NCBI RefSeq assembly: GCF_048569485.1 | Contig: NW_027442046.1 | Span: 124,001 to 188,000, forward strand | Direction of reading: 5' to 3' | DNA from: Anomaloglossus baeobatrachus | Lineage: Eukaryota; Chordata; Amphibia; Anura; Aromobatidae | Length of the DNA stretch: 64,000 bases | Shown: positions 8,963 to 19,921 of the stretch, piece after piece | Numbering within the stretch: position 1 is the stretch's first letter | Layout of the letters: the number at the start of each line of letters is the position of its first letter | Notes under the pieces: generated by a model | The model's input: only the letters and a program-made list of their open reading frames with translations | Databases searched by the model: none | What the model was told of the DNA's origin: nothing | Made by a program: the position numbers and the translations under genes

Positions 8963-9349
8963 ATCGCTTCTCGGCCTTTTGGCTAAGATCAAGTGTAGTC
9001 TCTTCATTGGGTTTGCCTTGGTCTTGGCTGGGAGGGGCCCGGGCTTGCACAACCGCCGGCCTCGGGGATTGTTGCGCCTTTTGGTGCTTACGTCCCCTTA
9101 TGGCTGGTGGTTCCTGGGCTCGGGAGGCGATCACCTGCGGCATTGCGCTTTTGTGTGGTGGCCGATGACCGTTTTCTGAAATTTGCGGATGAAATCTCAT
9201 CTGTTCTTATCAGTTTAATATCTGATACGTCCCCTATCTGGGGACCATATATTAAATGGATTTTTAGAATAGGGAGATGGAAAAAGAGCTTGCTCTGTCC
9301 ACTCCACGCATTGACCTGGTATTGCAGTACCTCCAGGACCGGTGCACCC
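8963..9349 (+). pseudogene. U2 snRNA split by type C insert
   Basis: U2 1-37 at 8963-8999 and 38-188 at 9199-9349. The 3' part has C to T at 9270, just past the Sm site. Confidence 0.95.
9000..9198 (+). mobile_element. Type C insert, unidentified U2-targeted sequence
   Basis: GC-rich 199-bp insert at exactly the U2 37/38 joint, with no target duplication and no A-rich tail (ends GATGAAATCTC). It shares no clear homology with types A or B. It contains a GCGCC-TTTT-GGTGC hairpin (9074-9087) that looks like U2 stem-loop I, and a TACGTCCCC stretch shared with U2. Overlapping ORFs of 78-94 codons cross it but have no recognisable motif. It may be the 3' end of a third U2-targeted element or a short non-autonomous element. 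Confidence 0.6.
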
Positions 9350-10740
9350 CTTCTTAACCCAGTTTCCAAAAGCAGAACTCAATTCACCTGATTCATATTA
9401 GCCCGATTTAATGAATTGGAAGAAAGCATACGTCTTCATATGCACCTCAATTTGGCCCATTCACTTTTCACACTTCCTCCTTTTGTTTTTTATCTTTCAC
9501 ACTTTTGACTTTCTTTATTCATCCAAATAGCAAACTCATCACCACTCAACCTGACCAACTCGGCTATGTCCCGTGCTGCAGTTCTCTGTCTTATCTAGAT
9601 CATTTGCAATTGAATGGAATAGATCCCTTTTGGACAAAGTGGATTCACCTGCTGCTGCAGTGACCACAGGTGTGATAAGATCTAGAATTGGCATCTGGTG
9701 CGATCTCTCCGCTTCCACTCCAAAGAAAGTTACCTGTTTATTCCTATCATGCATTGGTTTTTGGGGTTTTCTTTGAGTAATGATGATCTCTTTAGTAGTC
9801 TGTTGGCGCCCTCTCCTGGAGGAATAGTTTGCTTGCTCTTGGACATTCTAAAAAAGAAGTCATGATAGACAATGAGCTTCTGAGCTCAATTGGGGACAGT
9901 CATGGGTGATGAATGTTTGCAACCTGCTGCAAAGCCTCATACCGCAATATAAGGAACGTCAAATACTAAGAAAGGGCGGCCTATGAAAGAATTACTACTT
10001 TCAATAAGTACACTTAAACGGCTAATTGGGAATAGAAAAACTGTAAAAAGCCCTCTGAGAAAGCCCCCCTCTAACCTTTGATAGTAAGCTTTTCTGTAGT
10101 CTGCCTGTTGATGTATTTTCCGTTTGAACTGTGCACAACATGAAGAGACGGAACACTGGCGGCTTGTCACAATGCCCCCGCTGACATCACAATAGCGCTG
10201 CTGCCTAGAAAACAAGCTGCGCAGCAGAAGTTGTTCTTTGGGTGGGAGGGTGGGCTAGTGTAAGGAGGGGGCAAGCTCTTTTTTTCCCGGGTGGTAGGGG
10301 GATGACAGGAGAAGGGATGCGGGTGGTGAGAAGGGTACAGAGGGCAGGGTTTGGGGGCTGGGAAGGAAAGGGAAAAGATTAGGGTTTGGGGATGATGAAA
10401 GGGCTTTCTACGGGTAAGGATGGCAAAGGGTGGCAGTGACGGAAAGTCAGGCAACCTGTCCTGTCCGTCTTTTTGTATCGTGAATTGGAAAGACTGCAAG
10501 GGGGAGGGGAGTTGCTTGCGCCCTAAAGGAGGAGTTATTCAGATTCATTGCAGTGGGGGGCGGCGGCTGCAAAACGCACCATTCTTCTTGTTTTTGCTCT
10601 GCAAAGCAGCCTTTTCAAGGGTTGGCTTGGGTGACAAAATGTCTTCTGTAGGCGTGGGTTTGTCTCCCTCTCGCTCTCTCTCCCTAAGATGTGTCCGGCA
10701 TAGGCCAGGGTGCCACTCGAGGCCCAAACCAATTCTGGTT

Positions 10741-11815
10741 ATCGCTTCTCGGCCTTTTGGCTAAGATCAAGTGTAGTATCGTTCGAAAAGGTGGTTTAAG
10801 GCTCCGGCCACCTTAGTACAATGATGCAATGCACACTGGAAGGTTGCGCTTGTTAGTACTTTGGGAGGATAGTATATCCATCTAGAGGAAACCATGGCCC
10901 TACCAGGATCGAGGCTATTAGACTGAGTAAGTGTGGGGGCTATGGTGCAATGTGCCCCAGGATTGACGACCCTGGAGTGAGTCTGAGCTTGCTGGCTTGG
11001 GACCCCGGCGAGCCTTGGGCTCTGTAGCACACCGTACCTTGCCCTTTCATACTTTCTGAGCATATTGCTCTATCCCGGCCTTTTGGCTAGGAAGGGAAAT
11101 TTTTATAATCATGGTCGGAGGTCCGTTCAGCTTTGGGCTGAGAAACCAACACCCGGTTGGAGGTCCGGGTCAGCTTTGGCTGAGAAACCAATACCCGGTT
11201 GGAGGTCCGGGTCAGCTTCGGCTGAGAAACCAACACCTGGTTGGAGGTCCGGGTCAGCTTCGGCTGAGAAACCAACACCCGGTTGGAGGTCCGGGTCAGC
11301 TTCGGCTGAGAAACCAACACCCGGTTGGAGGTCCGGTTAGCCTTGGGCTGAGAAACCAACACCGGTTGACGGTCCGGGCAGTTTCGGCTGCGAAACCAAC
11401 AACTAGTAGCTCTCTACTCCACTTGGGTAAGATGCCTGGGTGGACGCTGGGAGCAACGACAAGGCTCAACCAGGCTTCGGCTTGGGGGAGCACCGAAGAT
11501 CCCTGACCCTTGCTGTGGCCTTCTGGCTCGGAGGGACGGGGTTGATTTTTGGGGACCCTCTCCTCACGGAGGGGTCCACACGAATCCTAGCCTTTGCACT
11601 GTTTTTGGTGTGACTTCGGTCATGCATTTTTTGCGGTGCTTTGGAAAGCTTCATTAAATCAAAAATCTGTTCTTATCAGTTTAATATCTGATACGTCCCC
11701 TATCTGGGGACCATATATTAAATGGATTTTTAGAACAGGGAGATGGAAAAAGAGCTTGCTCTGTCCACTCCACGCATTGACCTGGTATTGCAGTACCTCC
11801 AGGACCGGTGCACCC
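10741..11815 (+). pseudogene. U2 snRNA split by type B element
   Basis: U2 1-40 at 10741-10780 and 38-188 at 11665-11815. Confidence 0.95.
10781..11664 (+). mobile_element. Type B element, subfamily II (884 bp)
   Basis: Longest type B copy, with seven 42-bp units, mostly of the form CCGGGTCAGCTTCGGCTG with a perfect cTTCGg tetraloop. Its 5' part resembles subfamily I, while its middle and 3' part share changes with subfamily III, so it is intermediate between them. Confidence 0.85.
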
Positions 11816-13206
11816 CTTCTTAACCCAGTTTCCAAAAGCAGAACTCAATTCACCTGATTCATATTAGCCCGATTTAATGAATTGGAAGAAAGCATACGTC
11901 TTCATATGCACCTCAATTTGGCCCATTCACTTTTCACACTTCCTCCTTTTGTTTTTTATCTTTCACACTTTTGACTTTCTTTATTCATCCAAATAGCAAA
12001 CTCATCACCACTCAACCTGACCAACTCGGCTATGTCCCGTGCTGCAGTTCTCTGTCTTATCTAGATCATTTGCAATTGAATGGAATAGATCCCTTTTGGA
12101 CAAAGTGGATTCACCTGCTGCTGCAGTGACCACAGGTGTGATAAGATCTAGAATTGGCATCTGGTGCGATCTCTCCGCTTCCACTCCAAAGAAAGTTACC
12201 TGTTTATTCCTATCATGCATTGGTTTTTGGGGTTTTCTTTGAGTAATGATGATCTCTTTAGTAGTCTGTTGGCGCCCTCTCCTGGAGGAATAGTTTGCTT
12301 GCTCTTGGACATTCTAAAAGAGAGGTCATGATAGACATTGAGCTTCTGAGCTCAATTGGGGACAGTCATGGGTGATGAATGTTTGCAACCTGCTGCAAAG
12401 CCTCATACCGCAATATAAGGAACGTCAAATACTAAGAAAGGGCGGCCTATGAAAGAATTACTACTTTCAATAAGTACACTTAAACGGCTAATTGGGAATA
12501 GAAAAACTGTAAAAAGCCCTCTGAGAAAGCCCCCCTCTAACCTTTGATAGTAAGCTTTTCTGTAGTCTGCCTGTTGATGTATTTTCCGTTTGAACTGTGC
12601 ACAACATGAAGAGACGGAACACTGGCGGCTTGTCACAATGCCCCCGCTGACATCACAATAGCGCTGCTGCCTAGAAAACAAGCTGCGCAGCAGAAGTTGT
12701 TCTTTGGGTGGGAGGGTGGGCTAGTGTAAGGAGGGGGCAAGCTCTTTTTTTCCCGGGTGGTAGGGGGATGACAGGAGAAGGGATGCGGGTGGTGAGAAGG
12801 GTACAGAGGGCAGGGTTTGGGGGCTGGGAAGGAAAGGGAAAAGATTAGGGTTTGGGGATGATGAAAGGGCTTTCTACGGGTAAGGATGGCAAAGGGTGGC
12901 AGTGACGGAAAGTCAGGCAACCTGTCCTGTCCGTCTTTTTGTATCGTGAATTGGAAAGACTGCAAGGGGGAGGGGAGTTGCTTGCGCCCTAAAGGAGGAG
13001 TTATTCAGATTCATTGCAGTGGGGGGCGGCGGCTGCAAAACGCACCATTCTTCTTGTTTTTGCTCTGCAAAGCAGCCTTTTCAAGGGTTGGCTTGGGTGA
13101 CAAAATGTCTTCTGTAGGCGTGGGTTTGTCTCCCTCTCGCTCTCTCTCCCTAAGATGTGTCCGGCATAGGCCAGGGTGCCACTCGAGGCCCAAACCAATT
13201 CTGGTT

Positions 13207-14238
13207 ATCGCTTCTCGGCCTTTTGGCTAAGATAAAGTGTAGTATCGTTCGAAAAGGTGGTTTAAGGCTCCGGCCACCTTAGTACAATGATGCAATGCAC
13301 ACTGGAAGGTTGCACTTGTTAGTACTTTGGGAGGATAGTATATCCATCTAGAGGAAACCATGGCCCTACCAGGATTGAGGCTATTAGACTGAGTAAGTGT
13401 GGGGGTTATGGTGCAATGTGCCCCAGGAATGGACACCCTGGAGGGAGTCTGAACTTGCTAGGTTGGGACCCTGGTAAGCCTCAGACTCTGTCGCACGCCG
13501 CGCCTTGCCTATTCATACTTTCCAAGCATATTGCCCTATCCTGGCCTTCTGGCTAAGAAGGGAAATTTTTATAATCCCGGTCGGAGGTCCGGTCAGCTTT
13601 GGGCTGAGAAACCAACACCCGGTTGGAGGTCCGGGTCAGCTTTGGCTGAGAAACCAACACCCGGTTGGAGGTCCGGTTAGCCTTGGGCTGAGAAACCAAC
13701 ACCCGGTTGGAGGTCCGGTCAGCCTTGGGCTGAGAAACCAACACCCGGTTGGAGGTCCGGTCAGCCTTGGGCTGAGAAACCAACACCGGTTGACGGTCCG
13801 GGCAGTCTCGGCTGCGAAACCAACGACTAGTAGTTCCCTACTCCACTTGGGTAAGATGCCTCGGTGGACGCTGGGAGCAACAACAAGGCTCAACCAGGCT
13901 TCGGCTTGGGGGAGCACCGAAGATCCCTGACCCTCGCTGTGGCCTTCTGGCTCGGAGGGACGGGGTTGATTTTTGGGGATCCTCTTCTCACGGAGGGGTC
14001 CACACGAATCCTAGCCTTTGCACTGTTTTTGGTGTGACTTCGGTCATGCATTTTTGCGGTGCTTTGGAAAGCTTCATTAAATCAAAAATCTGTTCTTATC
14101 AGTTTAATATCTGATACGTCCCCTATCTGGGGACCATATATTAAATGGATTTTTAGAACAGGGAGATGGAAAAAGAGCTTGCTCTGTCCACTCCACGCAT
14201 TGACCTGGTATTGCAGTACCTCCAGGACCGGTGCACCC
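13207..14238 (+). pseudogene. U2 snRNA split by type B element
   Basis: U2 1-40 at 13207-13246 with a C to A change at nucleotide 28 (13234), and U2 38-188 at 14088-14238. Confidence 0.95.
13247..14087 (+). mobile_element. Type B element, subfamily I
   Basis: Copy of 841 bp sharing private changes (GGTTGCACTTG, CAGGATTGAGG) with the next unit at 15670. The two are probably products of unit duplication or conversion. Confidence 0.85.
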
Positions 14239-15629
14239 CTTCTTAACCCAGTTTCCAAAAGCAGAACTCAATTCACCTGATTCATATTAGCCCGATTTAA
14301 TGAATTGGAAGAAAGCATACGTCTTCATATGCACCTCAATTTGGCCCATTCACTTTTCACACTTCCTCCTTTTGTTTTTTATCTTTCACACTTTTGACTT
14401 TCTTTATTCATCCAAATAGCAAACTCATCACCACTCAACCTGACCAACTCGGCTATGTCCCGTGCTGCAGTTCTCTGTCTTATCTAGATCATTTGCAATT
14501 GAATGGAATAGATCCCTTTTGGACAAAGTGGATTCACCTGCTGCTGCAGTGACCACAGGTGTGATAAGATCTAGAATTGGCATCTGGTGCGATCTCTCCG
14601 CTTCCACTCCAAAGAAAGTTACCTGTTTATTCCTATCATGCATTGGTTTTTGGGGTTTTCTTTGAGTAATGATGATCTCTTTAGTAGTCTGTTGGCGCCC
14701 TCTCCTGGAGGAATAGTTTGCTTGCTCTTGGACATTCTAAAAGAGAGGTCATGATAGACATTGAGCTTCTGAGCTCAATTGGGGACAGTCATGGGTGATG
14801 AATGTTTGCAACCTGCTGCAAAGCCTCATACCGCAATATAAGGAACGTCAAATACTAAGAAAGGGCGGCCTATGAAAGAATTACTACTTTCAATAAGTAC
14901 ACTTAAACGGCTAATTGGGAATAGAAAAACTGTAAAAAGCCCTCTGAGAAAGCCCCCCTCTAACCTTTGATAGTAAGCTTTTCTGTAGTCTGCCTGTTGA
15001 TGTATTTTCCGTTTGAACTGTGCACAACATGAAGAGACGGAACACTGGCGGCTTGTCACAATGCCCCCGCTGACATCACAATAGCGCTGCTGCCTAGAAA
15101 ACAAGCTGCGCAGCAGAAGTTGTTCTTTGGGTGGGAGGGTGGGCTAGTGTAAGGAGGGGGCAAGCTCTTTTTTTCCCGGGTGGTAGGGGGATGACAGGAG
15201 AAGGGATGCGGGTGGTGAGAAGGGTACAGAGGGCAGGGTTTGGGGGCTGGGAAGGAAAGGGAAAAGATTAGGGTTTGGGGATGATGAAAGGGCTTTCTAC
15301 GGGTAAGGATGGCAAAGGGTGGCAGTGACGGAAAGTCAGGCAACCTGTCCTGTCCGTCTTTTTGTATCGTGAATTGGAAAGACTGCAAGGGGGAGGGGAG
15401 TTGCTTGCGCCCTAAAGGAGGAGTTATTCAGATTCATTGCAGTGGGGGGCGGCGGCTGCAAAACGCACCATTCTTCTTGTTTTTGCTCTGCAAAGCAGCC
15501 TTTTCAAGGGTTGGCTTGGGTGACAAAATGTCTTCTGTAGGCGTGGGTTTGTCTCCCTCTCGCTCTCTCTCCCTAAGATGTGTCCGGCATAGGCCAGGGT
15601 GCCACTCGAGGCCCAAACCAATTCTGGTT

Positions 15630-16660
15630 ATCGCTTCTCGGCCTTTTGGCTAAGATCAAGTGTAGTATCGTTCGAAAAGGTGGTTTAAGGCTCCGGCCAC
15701 CTTAGTACAATGATGCAATGCACACTGGAAGGTTGCACTTGTTAGTACTTTGGGAGGATAGTATATCCATCTAGAGGAAACCATGGCCCTACCAGGATTG
15801 AGGCTATTAGACTGAGTAAGTGTGGGGGTTATGGTGCAATGTGCCCCAGGAATGGACACCCTGGAGGGAGTCTGAACTTGCTAGGTTGGGACCCTGGTAA
15901 GCCTCAGACTCTGTCGCACGCCGCGCCTTGCCTATTCATACTTTCCAAGCATATTGCCCTATCCTGGCCTTCTGGCTAAGAAGGGAAATTTTTATAATCT
16001 CGGTCGGAGGTCCGGTCAGCTTTGGGCTTAGAAACCAACACCCGGTTGGAGGTCCGGGTCAGCTTTGGCTGAGAAACCAACACCCGGTTGGAGGTCCGGT
16101 TAGCCTTGGGCTGAGAAACCAACACCCGGTTGGAGGTCCGGTCAGCCTTGGGCTGAGAAACCAACACCCGGTTGGAGGTCCGGTCAGCCTTGGGCTGAGA
16201 AACCAACACCGGTTGACGGTCCGGGCAGTCTCGGCTGCGAAACCAACGACTAGTAGCTCCCTACTCCACTTGGGTAAGATGCCTCGGTGGACGCTGGGAG
16301 CAACAACAAGGCTCAACCAGGCTTCGGCTTGGGGGAGCACCGAAGATCCCTGACCCTCGCTGTGGCCTTCTGGCTCGGAGGGACGGGGTTGATTTTTGGG
16401 GATCCTCTTCTCACGGAGGGGTCCACACGAATCCTAGCCTTTGCACTGTTTTTGGTGTGACTTCGGTCATGCATTTTTGCGGTGCTTTGGAAAGCTTCAT
16501 TAAATCAAAATCTGTTCTTATCAGTTTAATATCTGATACGTCCCCTATCTGGGGACCATATATTAAATGGATTTTTAGAACAGGGAGATGGAAAAAGAGC
16601 TTGCTCTGTCCACTCCACGCATTGACCTGGTATTGCAGTACCTCCAGGACCGGTGCACCC
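15630..16660 (+). pseudogene. U2 snRNA split by type B element
   Basis: U2 1-40 at 15630-15669 and 38-188 at 16510-16660. Confidence 0.95.
15670..16509 (+). mobile_element. Type B element, subfamily I
   Basis: Copy of 840 bp, close relative of the copy at 13247. The A run before the U2 3' part is one base shorter than in that neighbour. Confidence 0.85.
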
Positions 16661-18340
16661 CTTCTTAACCCAGTTTCCAAAAGCAGAACTCAATTCACCT
16701 GATTCATATTAGCCCGATTTAATGAATTGGAAGAAAGCATACGTCTTCATATGCACCTCAATTTGGCCCATTCACTTTTCACACTTCCTCCTTTTGTTTT
16801 TTATCTTTCACACTTTTGACTTTCTTTATTCATCCAAATAGCAAACTCATCACCACTCAACCTGACCAACTCGGCTATGTCCCGTGCTGCAGTTCTCTGT
16901 CTTATCTAGATCATTTGCAATTGAATGGAATAGATCCCTTTTGGACAAAGTGGATTCACCTGCTGCTGCAGTGACCACAGGTGTGATAAGATCTAGAATT
17001 GGCATCTGGTGCGATCTCTCCGCTTCCACTCCAAAGAAAGTTACCTGTTTATTCCTATCATGCATTGGTTTTTGGGGTTTTCTTTGAGTAATGATGATCT
17101 CTTTAGTAGTCTGTTGGCGCCCTCTCCTGGAGGAATAGTTTGCTTGCTCTTGGACATTCTAAAAGAGAGGTCATGATAGACATTGAGCTTCTGAGCTCAA
17201 TTGGGGACAGTCATGGGTGATGAATGTTTGCAACCTGCTGCAAAGCCTCATACCGCAATATAAGGAACGTCAAATACTAAGAAAGGGCGGCCTATGAAAG
17301 AATTACTACTTTCAATAAGTACACTTAAACGGCTAATTGGGAATAGAAAAACTGTAAAAAGCCCTCTGAGAAAGCCCCCCTCTAACCTTTGATAGTAAGC
17401 TTTTCTGTAGTCTGCCTGTTGATGTATTTTCCGTTTGAACTGTGCACAACATGAAGAGACGGAACACTGGCGGCTTGTCACAATGCCCCCGCTGACATCA
17501 CAATAGCGCTGCTGCCTAGAAAACAAGCTGCGCAGCAGAAGTTGTTCTTTGGGTGGGAGGGTGGGCTAGTGTAAGGAGGGGGCAAGCTCTTTTTTTCCCG
17601 GGTGGTAGGGGGATGACAGGAGAAGGGATGCGGGTGGTGAGAAGGGTACAGAGGGCAGGGTTTGGGGGCTGGGAAGGAAAGGGAAAAGATTAGGGTTTGG
17701 GGATGATGAAAGGGCTTTCTACGGGTAAGGATGGCAAAGGGTGGCAGTGACGGAAAGTCAGGCAACCTGTCCTGTCCGTCTTTTTGTATCGTGAATTGGA
17801 AAGACTGCAAGGGGGAGGGGAGTTGCTTGCGCCCTAAAGGAGGAGTTATTCAGATTCATTGCAGTGGGGGGCGGCGGCTGCAAAACGCACCATTCTTCTT
17901 GTTTTTGCTCTGCAAAGCAGCCTTTTCAAGGGTTGGCTTGGGTGACAAAATGTCTTCTGTAGGCGTGGGTTTGTCTCCCTCTCGCTCTCTCTCCCTAAGA
18001 TGTGTCCGGCATAGGCCAGGGTGCCACTCGAGGCCCAAACCAATTCTGGTTATCGCTTCTCGGCCTTTTGGCTAAGATCAAGTGTAGTATCTGTTCTTAT
18101 CAGAACAAACTGAGCTAGCTACACTTGACGAGATCCGATCAGGGAGACGAGCTCCAAAGCCCAGCCGAGACCGGAAGAGGGAGATCGGACGGAAGAAGAG
18201 CTTGGCAGAAAGAAGCAAGAAGACGAAGGCTCGGAGAAGACTTGGGGAGACCAGAGGAACTTCGAGGAGGAACACAGCGGGAGAAGACACCCGGAGAAGA
18301 ATCCAAGATCCAGCTCCGGGAACTCAAGCAGGAACCAGCC

Positions 18341-19886
18341 ATGGCAAGCAAGCCAGAGAAGGCAGCCAAGAAGGCTCAGGACCCAGGGACCTCCAGGAAG
18401 GCTCATCCAGAGGCTTCTTCGGCCCAAGAGGCCCCTACCTCCGACGCCAGCCAGCCGGAGGGAGCCCGGACGCCGCCTGAAAAGGCTCCAACCCTGGAGC
18501 CTTGGATGCGGCAGACGGTCGCCCTGAAGCTAAAGGCGGTGGATGGTAGGTTGCCGGACATGTCCAGCGACGTGTTCTGCAAGAAGATGATTCTGGATCA
18601 GGGCTTCTCCAGGGCGGAAACCCTGAGTGTCCAGACCTTCATGACTGGCATTTTTCTGGTAACCTTTGCCACGGTGAATGCCTGCAGGAGATACTGGGAG
18701 GCGATGAACGCAGCGATGCCGGACTCCCCTTTTCATTCTTTCTTAGGATCCTGTCCTATACAGAGGGATGAGAAGAGGATCACGGTCTCCATGCGGAACC
18801 CGCACACCCCAGGAAGAGACATCTCCACGTTCCTGGGACGTCTCTGCACAGTGGTGAGGGAGCCATCCCACATCCTTAACGGCAACGGATTCTGGACGGG
18901 TAAGTGGTCAGTAACCGTTCGACTCTACAGGGAACCAGCATCCGAGGATGGTCTCCAGCACCTGCCCCCGACATTCTCTCTGGGAAACTCCTTTGGTCTC
19001 ATCTACTACCCGGACATGCCACACAACTGCAGGAAATGTGGCGGGAAAGGGCATTCGATGAAGACCTGCAAGGAGGACGCCTGCAGGGTTTGCCGGGTGA
19101 CAGGACACAGCTCCAAGGACTGCCCAAAGAAGAAGACTTGCAACCTATGTGGACAGGCGGACCACCTTTACAAGGACTGCCCACAGCGGGAGAAATCCTG
19201 GGCAAGGGTTGCCGCGGCGACCCAGTATCGGGTAGTCACAGCTTCGTCGACCAAGGCAGCTACGACCAAGGCCACAGAGGCCAAGGACAAGGCAGCCAAG
19301 AACCCGGCGACCGTGGCTCCAGCCGATGCCCCAGCAGCCACGGAGTCCAGGGAAAAGAAGGGTAAGAAAACTGTTGCCCCCTCCCTGGTCCCCCCCCCCT
19401 GTCACCCCTGTCCAAACCCCTCCCCCCCCGGCCAACCCTACTGAGGATTCCACTACCTCCACCTCATTTCCCTACTCCTCAGTTGGTCTCCTCACCCCCC
19501 CCCCAAAGCCCACTCTCCCTCCCCAGACCATGAGAGCAGAGGGCCTCAGCACTCTTGCACTTTTCACCGAGGAGGATTTTCCAGCTCTTGTCTCCTCAGG
19601 TACAGGCCAAAGGAAAAGGAAGGTGGAAGATAGTCCTGTCGCAGAACCTTCCAAGCTGTTCATTGTGGACCCCAATCCACCCCAGGAAGAGGAGGATGGC
19701 CTCCTCCCAGAACCGGACGTGTTGGAGCAGATGGTGGAGTCCCTTGTGGCCGAAGAAGAAATGGAGGAGTCGGAAGCCACCGAGGCACCATCCCTGCTCG
19801 AGCAGCTAGAAGAAGAGGGTCTGCTGGAGATACCCTTACCAGCAGGTGCCAAAGAGGAAGAACCGCCCGACCGGAGTGGTAACTAA
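18341..19886 (+). pseudogene. Type A ORF1, frameshifted
   Basis: Start chosen at ATG 18341 (context GCCATGG); the frame is open upstream to 18125 without a better ATG. The first ~295 codons match the two intact copies. A run of ten C's at 19390-19399, against nine in copies 2 and 3, shifts the frame, so translation would stop at 19444; the rest continues in another frame to 19886. Domains: basic Ala/Lys-rich N-terminus, an RRM-like central region (about 55-200), and three CCHC knuckles (230-243, 248-261, 267-280). ORF1 proteins of this type bind element RNA. An error in a C run could also be a sequencing artefact. Confidence 0.85.
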
Positions 19887-19921
19887 GGCACACCGCCTGC
19901 TCTAACTTTCTCTTTCCTCCA

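Noticed and set aside
9074-9098. Type C as a rearranged U2 fragment
   Set aside because: Only two short matches (CCTTTTGG, TACGTCCCC) occur and their spacing differs from U2. Chance or structural mimicry cannot be excluded, so I treat it as a separate insert.
18125-18340. N-terminal extension of ORF1 upstream of the ATG
   Set aside because: The frame is open for 72 codons but begins at TTG, with no ATG. The ATG at 18341 has a strong context and fits the family.
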